A stretch of DNA of 64,000 nt, taken from NCBI GenBank assembly GCA_963556195.1, contig OY744520.1, forward strand, positions 1,908,001 through 1,972,000. The letters run 5' to 3'. This DNA comes from Sepiola atlantica (lineage: Eukaryota > Mollusca > Cephalopoda > Sepiida > Sepiolidae). The notes under the pieces are model-generated. The model saw only the letters and a list, made by a program, of their open reading frames with translations. It had not been told where the DNA came from and ran no database searches. Made by a program: the position numbers and the translations under genes. This document shows positions 1 to 9,871 of this stretch, piece after piece (positions within the stretch are counted from its first letter, which is position 1; each line of letters opens with the position of its first letter).

Positions 1-1899
1 GCGAATCCAGGAGCGGAAATGGGGACCAAATCCAGCCGAAGACAAGACAGCCTCCAAGTAACGATGATCGACCCTATCGAATGCTTTGGACTGATCTAAA
101 TTGATCAGCGCGGCCTCAGTGTCGACTTTCTCTATGATCAAGCGTATCATGTGCAAATTATCTTGAATAGTCCGGCCCTTAACAGAACAAGTCTGTTCGG
201 GACTTATTAGACGAAACAAGACAACCTGCAGACGATTAGCCAAGATCTTGGCCAAAATCTTTAACTCTGTATTTTACATTGTTAAGGGCCGGAAATTACC
301 TATACCATCCCCACCACTCTTGTCCTTGCGGAGCAATTTGATGATACCCCTGGTAAAGTACTGGGGGATAGACCCGTTCCTAAACCAGGAGTTAAACAAC
401 ACAGCCAGCAGGGGGACAAAAATGGGCGACAACCTCAAATACAGTTCGTAAGGCAGACCATCGATACCCGGAGACTTATCAAGGCCAACCTGCCTTAAGG
501 CCTCCAGGACTTCATCCTCATTTATACACCCTTCGCACCTAGCTGCTTCGGTCGCCTCGAGACGAGAAAAGTCAGCTAAATAGGCGTCGAACTGAGCCAT
601 TGTCAGACCGGGCTCCTTGGTAAAAAGATCCTGAAAATAAGAGCGAAAACCCTCCAAAATCCCGTCGTTTGTAGTCACGAGACGCCCATCCGATAATGTG
701 ACACTGGCGATGTGTCGATCAGTAGACCGTCGACGTTCCTCCGCACGCAGTGACGCGGCCATGTTTGTCGCCTCGTGCGGCACTCTTTTTAACCTAGACC
801 TAACTATCAATCCCTGATCTGCCTTGTTATCCAAGGAGTTCAGTTCCGTTTTAGCTACAGTAAAGGTAACGCTATCCCCCGCCTCCGCCGCACGACTTAA
901 ACTAGTTTCTAGTGCCACTTTCGTTGCCCTAGATCTAAGGTTGAGTCGACGACTATAATCGGCAACGAAGGACCTAATAACGTTCTTAAGGTGGCCCCAC
1001 CACTTATTCCCAATGATAGCACCCGTCAATTCCCTCTGTAATGTTAGTAAAAGCTGTTCCCGGAAGTCCTTCAAATCGAACAACGATGTGTTGAACTTCC
1101 AGTAACCAGCCAATCTAGGCTTAGGACTATCTAAGTTTACCCGCACCCGGACAAGCCTATGATCCGAGTAAACTATATTATGAAAACTTGGACAATCTAA
1201 AAGCCCTAAATCGACTCTCCTAATTAAGAACCGATCAAGGTAACTCGAAAGTTGCCCTAAATCGGAGCCGCGACTAGCAGTCCAAGTCCATACTACTTCA
1301 CGGGGTTTCTCATTTCGGAATTTATCGACAAGATCGAACTTATCGATAAAGTCCCGAAATGCCTTAGCATCCCCGTTGCTGTTAGTTCCCCTAGGTTTTC
1401 CCAAGCGATCTAAATCGGGATCCAAGACCGCGTTCCAGTCTCCCGCTAGAATTATCCGACGCGACGTATCCATAAAGGGCTCGATCCGCCGAAAAAAAGG
1501 AACCCGCTCAGAACTGGCGTTGGGCGCATAAACCCCAATAAGCCGAAAAGCCACATCCTTTACGGTAACATCAAGAACGCACAGCCTTCCCTCAGGATCT
1601 GCATAGATTGGGTCACACGTCGCATTCAGTGTGCGCTTAACTAGCCAGGAAACCCCTCTTGAGTGAGTATCAAAGTACGCTGAATAGAGCTGAAAGTCTC
1701 TAGTCAGCGCACCCTGATAATCACTGGGAATAAAGTGGGTCTCCTGCAAACAACATACATCCACGCCGAGTCGCTGAAGGTCACGTACTACTCGAAGTTT
1801 ACGAGCGGTGTCCCTCAACCCTCGGCCATTTAGGCTTGCTAATCTGAGTGCCATTCTAGTGCTCTTAGAGTTGGGAACCCGAAACGAACATTGATGCAT
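1..1899 (-). pseudogene. ORF2 of LINE copy A (endonuclease-RT), one nonsense codon, partial
   Basis: This is the N-terminal two thirds of the same ORF2 protein as in copy B. The endonuclease is complete: SLNGRG, LQETH, AGDWN and YSDH motifs occur at the same places as in copy B. The frame is stopped after residue 541 by TAA at 271-273 on the minus strand, where copy B has TTA (Leu542). The break falls in the fingers of the reverse transcriptase, before the YADD motif, so a product would have endonuclease but no polymerase. The reading frame continues open from 270 down to base 1. Apart from this codon the proteins are nearly identical, which suggests a recent loss. The ORF2 start is discussed under copy B. 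Confidence 0.9.
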
Positions 1900-3736
1900 T
1901 TAAGACACCGACAGATGAACCCAGAGAACCTTGTCCCAATTCATTTGAGACGAGACCGTCCGGGGCCACACCGCCAATGTCTAAGGGGAAAGTTAGTTTT
2001 AATGCCCTGTAGAGTGTAGGATGGATACGAATAGGGACCCTCCCAACACAAGATTTTTGCAGTAATACTACTTCTTCATCGTTAAAGAAAGCGAGAGGAG
2101 GCGATATACTAAAGGCGTTATTCGCTTCCTCCATCATGTTCCAAACCCCTTTAGCTTTGTCTCTTGATCTAACCACAGATAAAAGTCTTTGTGCATCCAA
2201 GAAATTTTCCGGGTTGGTAATGTCTTTTTTGTGTACCATCTTTAGTGTAGCTAGGTTTCGGTAGTTCTTCTTATGATGGTTTATCATAAGATTTTCAGTT
2301 TCGGGAGTAATTTTACAGACATCCTTGCCTGTGTAGAAAGGGGTCTTCTTTTTCCGAGCCTCTAGCGAGGGACTTCGATGGCGTTTCTGGGATGTGGAGG
2401 GGGCGGTGGGTGAGGCAGGAGGCGGCATATCGGTCTTCATTGGAGAGGGGGGCGGTGTACTTTTAGGGGTGTTGCACGGGGAACAGAAAGGAGATGGATT
2501 AGGGGTAACGGGCTTATCTTTTGATAAGGGGGTCAGATTAGATTCCCTTACTGGTGGGGATGACTTTAATGGTGGGGGTGCACCTTTGGCTGGAGAGCGA
2601 CGTTCTTTGGCTGGTGGAGTTTTTTTTCCCGTATTAATAGTAGTATCGGCAACCTTTTTTTTTTCCTCGTTTTTTTTTTCTTTTTTTTCCTCAGTTTTGC
2701 GCTCCTCGTCGAGAGACTTTTTCAAATTTAGTATTTCTTTGTATTTTTCACCACCAGGATCGTTGCTGGTTTCTATTTCTAGTTGTTCTTCTTCGGTCAT
2801 TACTTGAGCATATGACTTCGGCGATTTTTTGCCAGTCACGATATTCCAAACGACTTTTTTTTGGGGCGATTCATTTTCGGTGTTGCATAAGTCCTCGAAT
2901 TCCTCCGGGGTTACAGTTTCAGTTGTTGGCTTTGAGGAGGGAGTCTTCTTCTCCGCTGCAACTTTAGGTGTCAAGTGTTCTAGCACTCTGTTCTTGGGGT
3001 TAGGCTGGGCCGGTTTGATCCTTGTTGGGCAAGTGAAAGTTAAATGCCCAACCTCATTGCAAATCCAACAAGCTGGACGTCTTCCAGCCACCACCACAGG
3101 TAATTTTTCTCCATTTGCTTCTATGTAGTACGGAACTTTTTTAAAAGCCGACTCGTTAAGCCACACGTCAAAAGACCATGTTCCGTTGAACTTGTCGACC
3201 GTAATAGCCGTTATTTCTCCGAACTTAAGTAAAAAGGCGCCTAAGTATTCCCCAGGAACCACAGCCGGAACTTCAAAAACTGAGATGGTCGTTCTCCTTC
3301 GACCCATGTATTCCATTCGCAGAATGTAGTCTTTAGTAATTATTTCTTTCTTCGAGAGTTCGATGCAGACTTCATCGGTCTTAAAGAGACTATTCCAGGT
3401 GTTATAACCTTTACATTTCACGATACGTTCAGCACGTACTCCGGTCGTTGCAATTAATTTTGCGACAGTTTCTTTTGAGGACCTAATCAGTTTTTTGGAC
3501 TTTCTGTCCACTACGAACATTAATATCGTTTTTTTCTGGAATTCCTCCAACCTTGGTAACTGTATAATTACTCCAGTTTCAGTCACGAAATCCGTGCAGT
3601 CTTTTGCCTTGGCGACAAAATCGTCAACGTCAATTTTAAGGGCGGGTGCCTTAATCCAATCCGTTTTATCCGTAGGCTGAGATGGCTTCTCAACCACTTC
3701 AGTGGTCTCCGAAGGCGCACAGCTGGCAGTAGCCAT
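1865..3736 (-). CDS. ORF1 protein of LINE copy A (zinc-knuckle nucleic-acid binding)
   Basis: 623-residue ORF1 of the Tx1-like LINE, fully open. Residues 100-215 are rich in beta-type hydrophobic patterns (for example TISVFEVPAVV and KFGEITAITV) and lead into a CCHC zinc knuckle C223-X2-C226-X4-H231-X4-C236. This layout is typical of Tx1/L1-group ORF1 proteins that coat the element RNA. Residues 330-365 are highly charged (E/K) and may form a coiled coil. Residues 365-460 are Pro/Lys/Ser-rich and low in complexity. The start ATG at 3734-3736 lies 180 bases inside the element's 5' end. The last 35 bases overlap the first possible ORF2 start. It differs from the copy B protein at a few residues only (for example T12 for S and D121 for E). 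Confidence 0.88.
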   Translation of the reverse strand: MATASCAPSETTEVVEKPSQPTDKTDWIKAPALKIDVDDFVAKAKDCTDFVTETGVIIQLPRLEEFQKKTILMFVVDRKSKKLIRSSKETVAKLIATTGVRAERIVKCKGYNTWNSLFKTDEVCIELSKKEIITKDYILRMEYMGRRRTTISVFEVPAVVPGEYLGAFLLKFGEITAITVDKFNGTWSFDVWLNESAFKKVPYYIEANGEKLPVVVAGRRPACWICNEVGHLTFTCPTRIKPAQPNPKNRVLEHLTPKVAAEKKTPSSKPTTETVTPEEFEDLCNTENESPQKKVVWNIVTGKKSPKSYAQVMTEEEQLEIETSNDPGGEKYKEILNLKKSLDEERKTEEKKEKKNEEKKKVADTTINTGKKTPPAKERRSPAKGAPPPLKSSPPVRESNLTPLSKDKPVTPNPSPFCSPCNTPKSTPPPSPMKTDMPPPASPTAPSTSQKRHRSPSLEARKKKTPFYTGKDVCKITPETENLMINHHKKNYRNLATLKMVHKKDITNPENFLDAQRLLSVVRSRDKAKGVWNMMEEANNAFSISPPLAFFNDEEVVLLQKSCVGRVPIRIHPTLYRALKLTFPLDIGGVAPDGLVSNELGQGSLGSSVGVLNASMFVSGSQL

Positions 3737-3916
3737 GGCCGGAGAACGGTAGAAAAAAAATTAACAAACTCCAAATAAATAAAAATATAAGGAGTAACAA
3801 AAAGCAAGCAACAAATTTAACAAATAACGGTAGTAACAATAAATAACAATAATAACAATAATCACGGACTTACTGGCAGAGAAAAAATCACACAGAGCTT
3901 TGTTGCTTCGCTAGAC
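3737..3916 (-). promoter_or_regulatory. 5' UTR of LINE copy A
   Basis: These 180 bases lie between the element's 5' terminus and the ORF1 ATG and are nearly identical to 9872-10051. LINE 5' UTRs normally carry an internal promoter. I see no motif that proves one here. The region is AT-rich with AAC/AAT-type repeats (3810-3862). Confidence 0.6.
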
Positions 3917-4209
3917 TATATTTATTTGTAAAAATTACAAAATTTGGCACAAGGCCTACAAGGGGGTGGGGAAAATGTTGACCTAACTAACATTTTTAAC
4001 TTAACTAGTCACAATCACCAAAACAAATTTACTCCATGATATACCTACTTAAAACCCAAAAATGACAATATATACATGGAATTGGGAGTGGGGGAACAAG
4101 AATGATATATATATATACAATGAAAAAAGAAATAAAATTAAGTGTTAGTATAAGAACCTCCCACTAAAGAAATGTGGCCGATAAGTAGTTTTGCCAGTCG
4201 AAAAAAGGC

Positions 4210-4273
4210 GATGCAGGTCACGAAAGTTTTATTCTCACACCTCCTTCGAAAATTACGAAAGGAGACCTGCATC
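4210..4273 (-). other. Hairpin in LINE 3' UTR
   Basis: A perfect 10-bp outer stem pairs 4210-4219 (GATGCAGGTC) with 4264-4273 (GACCTGCATC). A nested stem pairs 4242-4248 with 4256-4263 (TCCTTCG with CGAAAGGA, one bulge). Some LINE reverse transcriptases recognise a 3' UTR stem-loop; whether this one has that role is inference. Confidence 0.7.
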
Positions 4274-4338
4274 TCTGACAAAACAACAGATCAGTCACCT
4301 AATAGGGGTCGGGAATGGGAATTAGAAAATAAAAGTCG

Positions 4339-4342
<4 letters not shown>

Positions 4343-4379
<37 letters not shown>

Positions 4380-4380
4380 G
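4343..4380 (+). repeat. Homopolymer A29 followed by G9
   Basis: Plus-strand run of 29 A then 9 G inside the LINE 3' UTR (C9 then T29 on the element sense strand). It is too far inside to be the element's terminal tail. It may be a polypyrimidine tract that has expanded. Confidence 0.95.
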
Positions 4381-4527
4381 AGAGGACGAAAAAAAAGGGG
4401 GGCCTATGACAACTTACATACCGCTAGCTAAGCTAAAAAAGGGGAAGAAAAACAAAACATAACCTAATCTTGCCTAACCGGGTCAAATAAAAGGGTCAGT
4501 GTTCGGTTCGGCCACCCAATATTCTGC

Positions 4528-7500
4528 CTAAGGCACGTCCAAGTACCACTCAAAATTAGCTCCATTCAAACGACACAAACGCGCAACTTTCACCCACCTT
4601 TTGTTGAAATCTGCCGAAGGGAGTTTCACCTTCTCCAGCCTGACACGCATTTTCAAGCGAGACTGGAAAATGAGGACAAGCTGGGGAGCAGTGAAGGTCT
4701 CTTCCCCGTAGACTTCCTTCTGTCGTGTCGACCAAATCACTCCTCTCATGACTGCTAGTAAGCAAAGAAACACATAATGCTCCTCCCACTTCATGCTTGG
4801 TGCCCAATTGCAGCATGTCGAAAAAGACTCCAAAACGAAGAACTGTCCGTTCAACATGCGAACCGTGTAGCCTTCAACTAACTCACACAGCGGGCGAACG
4901 ATGGGGCAATGAAAGAAAACATGACTGGTCGTTTCCTCCCAGTCGCCGCATCGAACACAACTTGGTGTCTCTACTAATCCCGCTGCGTAAAGCTTTTTGC
5001 CGACCCAGAGTGCATTTCGTATTATCAGCCAGGTGAGTGATGCCTCGTAATTATCGAAGCATTTCAACCCAGGCGCCCAAGGCCAGATCAAGCGAAGTTC
5101 TCCCTTCGTAAGACCGAGCTCCTCAGTAATATCGTCACGAACAGATCCCCTCACCATAACCCGATATAGTGCTTTACGAGACAACACTCGGGTGTCAGAG
5201 AGGCTTTCTGACACCCTTAGAAGGTACTTCAAGGACTGTCGACACTCGCGATAAAAGGAGCACTCGCGTCGAGGTAAACGAAATGCCTCACCCCCATGCA
5301 AGTGCACACTTTTCAAAGCCGGAAAGGCTTTCTTGGTGTCTTCCTTCCAGAATTCACCGTTTCCCTCACAAGGTGTACACATTCGGTCTAGGTAGTGTAA
5401 GCGAAGCGTATATTGACGAATCTCAACGCTTGGCATACCTAGACCGCCTTCAGACGGATGCAAGTAGCAGATCTCCCGGCGAACCATGGGCTGCTTTCCG
5501 CGCCACAAAAACGCGAAAAGAGCCTTCACTAGTTCAACTAGTGTGATCGCCGGCAGAGGGAGCACAGAAAGACGGTAGAGGATGAGAGGATAAATGTGAG
5601 AATTACACACCTCCGCTCTTCCTTTTAAAGTAAGATTTCTCAAAGACCACAGACGGGCTGCAGCCTTAACCGCTTTCAACACTTCCGACCAATTTTTCTC
5701 CAACTGGAGATCAGGACCAAACCAGACGCCGAGTATCTTGCAAGGCCCATCCGTCCAGCCAAAGGGCCCCTGAAGGGGAACACCCCTCCAGGCACCAATG
5801 CGTAAGCCAACAGACTTATCGCAGTTGATTTTGGCCCCTGTCACTTGTTCATACCGTCTTATTTCCATGTCGACGACCCTAATCTCAGCACTGCTCGTTA
5901 CAAGCACAGTGACGTCGTCGGCATAGGCGGAGTACTTAATCATGGGGCAAGCACCAGACAAAGTAATCCCACGAAGGACCGGATTCACCCTAAGCCTGCG
6001 AAGGAAAGGCTCCAACGCAAGCACATAAAGCATCGGTGAAAGCGGACATCCCTGACGAATAGATCTGGACAAATCGAAAGGCTTTGACCTTATTCCATTC
6101 ACTTCAACCAACGCACCGGGGTTTGCATAAAAGAGGCGAATCCAGGAGCGGAAATGGGGACCAAATCCAGCCGAAGACAAGACAGCCTCCAAGTAACGAT
6201 GATCGACCCTATCGAATGCTTTGGACTGATCTAAATTGATCAGCGCGGCCTCAGTGTCGACTTTCTCTATGATCAAGCGTATCATGTGCAAATTATCTTG
6301 AATAGTCCGGCCCTTAACAGAACAAGTCTGTTCGGGACTTATTAGACGAAACAAGACAACCTGCAGACGATTAGCCAAGATCTTGGCCAAAATCTTTAAC
6401 TCTGTATTTAACATTGTTAAGGGCCGGAAATTACCTATACCATCCCCACCACTCTTGTCCTTGCGGAGCAATTTGATGATACCCCTGGTAAAGTACTGGG
6501 GGATAGACCCGTTCCTAAACCAGGAGTTAAACAACACAGCCAGCAGGGGGACAAAAATGGGCGACAACCTCAAATACAGTTCGTAAGGCAGACCATCGAT
6601 ACCCGGAGACTTATCAAGGCCAACCTGCCTTAGGGCCTCCAGGACTTCATCCTCATTTATACACCCTTCGCACCTAGCTGCTTCGGTCGCCTCGAGACGA
6701 GAAAAGTCAGCTAAATAGGCGTCGAACTGAGCCATTGTCAGACCGGGCTCCTTGGTAAAAAGATCCTGAAAATAAGAGCGAAAACCCTCCAAAATCCCGT
6801 CGTTTGTAGTCACGAGACGCCCATCCGATAATGTGACACTGGCGATGTGTCGATCAGTAGACCGTCGACGTTCCTCCGCACGCAGTGACGCGGCCATGTT
6901 TGTCGCCTCGTGCGGCACTCTTTTTAACCTAGACCTAACTATCAATCCCTGATCTGCCTTGTTATCCAAGGAGTTCAGTTCCGTTTTAGCTACAGTAAAG
7001 GTAACGCTATCCCCCGCCTCCGCCGCCCGACTTAAACTAGTTTCTAGTGCCACTTTCGTTGCCCTAGATCTAAGGTTGAGTCGACGACTATAATCGGCAA
7101 CGAAGGACCTAATAACGTTCTTAAGGTGGCCCCACCACTTATTCCCAATGATAGCACCCGTCAATTCCCTCTGTAATGTTAGTAAAAGCTGTTCCCGGAA
7201 GTCCTTCAAATCGAACAACGATGTGTTGAACTTCCAGTAACCAGCCAATCTAGGCTTAGGACTATCTAAGTTTACCCGCACCCGGACAAGCCTATGATCC
7301 GAGTAAACTATATTATGAAAACTTGGACAATCAAAAAGCCCTAAATCGACTCTCCTAATTAAGAACCGATCAAGGTAACTCGAAAGTTGCCCTAAATCGG
7401 AGCCGCGACTAGCAGTCCAAGTCCATACTACTTCACGGGGTTTCTCATTTCGGAATTTATCGACAAGATCGAACTTATCGATAAAGTCCCGAAATGCCTT

Positions 7501-8034
7501 AGCATCCCCGTTGCTGTTAGTTCCCCTAGGTTTTCCCAAGCGATCTAAATCGGGATCCAAGACCGCGTTCCAGTCTCCCGCTAGAATTATCCGACGCGAC
7601 GTATCCATAAAGGGCTCGATCCGCCGAAAAAAAGGAACCCGCTCAGAACTGGCGTTGGGCGCATAAACCCCAATAAGCCGAAAAGCCACATCCTTTACGG
7701 TAACATCAAGAACGCACAGCCTTCCCTCAGGATCTGCATAGATTGGGTCACACGTCGCATTCAGTGTGCGCTTAACTAGCCAGGAAACCCCTCTTGAGTG
7801 AGTATCAAAGTACGCTGAATAGAGCTGAAAGTCTCTAGTCAGCGCACCCTGATAATCACTGGGAATAAAGTGGGTCTCCTGCAAACAACATACATCCACG
7901 CCGAGTCGCTGAAGGTCACGTACTACTCGAAGTTTACGAGCGGTGTCCCTCAACCCTCGGCCATTTAGGCTTGCTAATCTGAGTGCCATTCTAGTGCTCT
8001 TAGAGTTGGGAACCCGAAACGAACATTGATGCAT
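4528..8034 (-). CDS. ORF2 protein of LINE copy B: endonuclease + reverse transcriptase
   Basis: 1168-residue protein that nicks DNA and reverse-transcribes the element RNA. The N-terminal apurinic-type endonuclease shows N24 (SLNGRG), E53 (LQETH), D154 and N156 (AGDWN) and D246-H247 (YSDH). The reverse transcriptase spans about residues 470-780: LDKSPGIDGLP at 473-483, motif A D602 (LDQSKAFD), motif B RQGCPLSP at 660-667, and motif C YADD at 704-707. A C-terminal zinc motif C1026-X2-C1029-X8-H1038-X4-C1043 fits L1/Tx1-type proteins. Two starts are possible. The ATG at 8032-8034 overlaps ORF1 by 35 bases. The ATG at 7987-7989 (Met16) lies 10 bases past the ORF1 stop and has A at -3 and G at +4. 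The second start places the endonuclease at the extreme N-terminus and may be used by re-initiation. There is no stop or frameshift in the whole frame. Confidence 0.93.
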   Translation of the reverse strand: MHQCSFRVPNSKSTRMALRLASLNGRGLRDTARKLRVVRDLQRLGVDVCCLQETHFIPSDYQGALTRDFQLYSAYFDTHSRGVSWLVKRTLNATCDPIYADPEGRLCVLDVTVKDVAFRLIGVYAPNASSERVPFFRRIEPFMDTSRRIILAGDWNAVLDPDLDRLGKPRGTNSNGDAKAFRDFIDKFDLVDKFRNEKPREVVWTWTASRGSDLGQLSSYLDRFLIRRVDLGLFDCPSFHNIVYSDHRLVRVRVNLDSPKPRLAGYWKFNTSLFDLKDFREQLLLTLQRELTGAIIGNKWWGHLKNVIRSFVADYSRRLNLRSRATKVALETSLSRAAEAGDSVTFTVAKTELNSLDNKADQGLIVRSRLKRVPHEATNMAASLRAEERRRSTDRHIASVTLSDGRLVTTNDGILEGFRSYFQDLFTKEPGLTMAQFDAYLADFSRLEATEAARCEGCINEDEVLEALRQVGLDKSPGIDGLPYELYLRLSPIFVPLLAVLFNSWFRNGSIPQYFTRGIIKLLRKDKSGGDGIGNFRPLTMLNTELKILAKILANRLQVVLFRLISPEQTCSVKGRTIQDNLHMIRLIIEKVDTEAALINLDQSKAFDRVDHRYLEAVLSSAGFGPHFRSWIRLFYANPGALVEVNGIRSKPFDLSRSIRQGCPLSPMLYVLALEPFLRRLRVNPVLRGITLSGACPMIKYSAYADDVTVLVTSSAEIRVVDMEIRRYEQVTGAKINCDKSVGLRIGAWRGVPLQGPFGWTDGPCKILGVWFGPDLQLEKNWSEVLKAVKAAARLWSLRNLTLKGRAEVCNSHIYPLILYRLSVLPLPAITLVELVKALFAFLWRGKQPMVRREICYLHPSEGGLGMPSVEIRQYTLRLHYLDRMCTPCEGNGEFWKEDTKKAFPALKSVHLHGGEAFRLPRRECSFYRECRQSLKYLLRVSESLSDTRVLSRKALYRVMVRGSVRDDITEELGLTKGELRLIWPWAPGLKCFDNYEASLTWLIIRNALWVGKKLYAAGLVETPSCVRCGDWEETTSHVFFHCPIVRPLCELVEGYTVRMLNGQFFVLESFSTCCNWAPSMKWEEHYVFLCLLAVMRGVIWSTRQKEVYGEETFTAPQLVLIFQSRLKMRVRLEKVKLPSADFNKRWVKVARLCRLNGANFEWYLDVP

Positions 8035-9871
8035 TTAAGACACCGACAGATGAACCCAGAGAACCTTGTCCCAATTCATTTGAGACGAGACCGTCCGGGG
8101 CCACACCGCCAATGTCTAAGGGGAAAGTTAGTTTTAATGCCCTGTAGAGTGTAGGATGGATACGAATAGGGACCCTCCCAACACAAGATTTTTGCAGTAA
8201 TACTACTTCTTCATCGTTAAAGAAAGCGAGAGGAGGCGATATATTAAAGGCGTTATTCGCTTCCTCCATCATATTCCAAACCCCTTTAGCTTTGTCTCTT
8301 GATCTAACCACAGATAAAAGTCTTTGTGCATCCAAGAAATTTTCCGGGTTGGTTATGTCTTTTTTGTGTACCATCTTTAGTGTAGCTAGGTTTCGGTAGT
8401 TCTTCTTATGATGGTTTATCATAAGATTTTCAGTTTCGGGAGTAATTTTACAGACATCCTTGCCTGTGTAGAAAGGGGTCTTCTTTTTCCGAGCCTCTAG
8501 CGAGGGACTTCGATGGCGTTTCTGGGATGTGGAGGGGGCGGTGGGTGAGGCAGGAGGCGGCATATCGGTCTTCATTGGAGAGGGGGGCGGTGTACTTTTA
8601 GGAGTGTTGCACGGGGAACAGAAAGGAGATGGAATTGGGGTAACGGTCTTATCTTTTGATAAGGGGGTTAAATTAGATTCCCTTACTGGTGGGGATGACT
8701 TTAATGGTGGGGGTGCACCTTTGGCTGGAGAGCGACGTTCTTTGGCTGGTGGAGTTTTTTTTCCCGTATTAATAGTAGTATCGGCAACCTTTTTTTTTTC
8801 CTCGTTTTTTTTTTCTTTTTTTTCCTCAGTTTTGCGCTCCTCGTCGAGAGACTTTTTCAAATTTAGTATTTCTTTGTATTTTTCACCACCAGGATCGTTG
8901 CTGGTTTCTATTTCTAGTTGTTCTTCTTCGGTCATTACTTGAGCATATGACTTCGGCGATTTTTTGCCAGTCACGATATTCCAAACGACTTTTTTTTTGG
9001 GCGATTCATTTTCGGTGTTGCATAAGTCTTCGAATTCCTCCGGGGTTACAGTTTCAGTTGTTGGCTTTGAGGAGGGAGTCTTCTTCTCCGCTGCAACTTT
9101 AGGTGTCAAGTGTTCTAGCACTCTGTTCTTGGGGTTAGGCTGGGCCGGTTTGATCCTTGTTGGGCAAGTGAAAGTTAAATGCCCAACCTCATTGCAAATC
9201 CAACAAGCTGGACGTCTTCCAGCCACCACCACAGGTAATTTTTCTCCATTTGCTTCTATGTAGTACGGAACTTTTTTAAAAGCAGACTCGTTAAGCCACA
9301 CGTCAAAAGACCATGTTCCGTTGAACTTGTCGACCGTAATAGCCGTTATTTCTCCGAACTTAAGTAAAAAGGCGCCTAAGTATTCCCCAGGAACCACAGC
9401 CGGAACTTCAAAAACTGAGATGGTCGTTCTCCTTCGACCCATGTATTCCATTCGCAGAATGTAGTCTTTAGTAATTATTTCTTTCTTCGAGAGTTCGATG
9501 CAGACTTCCTCGGTCTTAAAGAGACTATTCCAGGTGTTATAACCTTTACATTTCACGATACGTTCAGCACGTACTCCGGTCGTTGCAATTAATTTTGCGA
9601 CAGTTTCTTTCGAGGACCTAATCAGTTTTTTGGACTTTCTGTCCACTACGAACATTAAGATCGTTTTTTTCTGGAATTCCTCCAACCTTGGTAACTGTAT
9701 GATTACTCCAGTTTCAGTCACGAAATCCGTGCAGTCTTTTGCCTTGGCGACAAAATCGTCAACGTCAATTTTAAGGGCGGGTGCCTTAATCCAATCCGTT
9801 TTATCGGTAGGCTGAGATGGCTTCTCAACCACTTCAGAGGTCTCCGAAGGCGCACAGCTGGCAGTAGCCAT
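8000..9871 (-). CDS. ORF1 protein of LINE copy B (zinc-knuckle nucleic-acid binding)
   Basis: 623-residue ORF1, open and nearly identical to the copy A protein. A CCHC knuckle at residues 223-236 (C223, C226, H231, C236) follows a putative RNA-binding fold at about residues 100-215. A charged E/K stretch lies at about 330-365, followed by a Pro/Lys/Ser-rich segment to about 460. Such proteins bind the element RNA and act as chaperones in the ribonucleoprotein. ORF2 lies in another frame immediately downstream, so translation of ORF2 probably depends on ORF1 termination. I chose the ATG at 9869-9871 because it is the first in the frame and follows a short 5' UTR. Copy-specific changes are few, for example F/S at the NAF-ISPP site. 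Confidence 0.9.
   Translation of the reverse strand: MATASCAPSETSEVVEKPSQPTDKTDWIKAPALKIDVDDFVAKAKDCTDFVTETGVIIQLPRLEEFQKKTILMFVVDRKSKKLIRSSKETVAKLIATTGVRAERIVKCKGYNTWNSLFKTEEVCIELSKKEIITKDYILRMEYMGRRRTTISVFEVPAVVPGEYLGAFLLKFGEITAITVDKFNGTWSFDVWLNESAFKKVPYYIEANGEKLPVVVAGRRPACWICNEVGHLTFTCPTRIKPAQPNPKNRVLEHLTPKVAAEKKTPSSKPTTETVTPEEFEDLCNTENESPKKKVVWNIVTGKKSPKSYAQVMTEEEQLEIETSNDPGGEKYKEILNLKKSLDEERKTEEKKEKKNEEKKKVADTTINTGKKTPPAKERRSPAKGAPPPLKSSPPVRESNLTPLSKDKTVTPIPSPFCSPCNTPKSTPPPSPMKTDMPPPASPTAPSTSQKRHRSPSLEARKKKTPFYTGKDVCKITPETENLMINHHKKNYRNLATLKMVHKKDITNPENFLDAQRLLSVVRSRDKAKGVWNMMEEANNAFNISPPLAFFNDEEVVLLQKSCVGRVPIRIHPTLYRALKLTFPLDIGGVAPDGLVSNELGQGSLGSSVGVLNASMFVSGSQL

Larger units (their letters stand above)
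1..3916 (-). mobile_element. Tx1-like LINE copy A, 3' end outside window
   Basis: Non-LTR retrotransposon read on the minus strand. Its 5' terminus is at 3916, and the 3' part of ORF2 plus the 3' UTR lie left of the window. It matches copy B at a constant offset of 6135 bases with no net insertion or deletion. By eye I count roughly two dozen substitutions over 3.9 kb. Its 5' end abuts the 3' end of copy B directly, so the two form a head-to-tail tandem. ORF1 is open; ORF2 has one nonsense codon. Confidence 0.92.
3917..4527 (-). other. 3' UTR of LINE copy B
   Basis: These 611 bases lie between the ORF2 stop and the junction with copy A. On the element's sense strand they hold a C9 then T29 run (4343-4380), a strong hairpin (4210-4273), and a terminal segment (3917-3985) containing GGCCTTGTGCCA and ending in TTTACAAATAAATA. 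That terminal motif also occurs at the ends of several SINE-like repeats in this window. I see no poly(A) tail at the very end. Confidence 0.75.

Noticed and set aside
2394..3128. Plus-strand open frames of 137 and 99 codons over ORF1 (and the same in copy B at 8529-9263)
   Set aside because: They are antisense shadows of ORF1, with low-complexity Gly/Val/Ser/Phe content.
4172..4462. 96-codon plus-strand frame with a poly-Lys stretch
   Set aside because: It spans the A29G9 run in the LINE 3' UTR and is on the wrong strand for the element.
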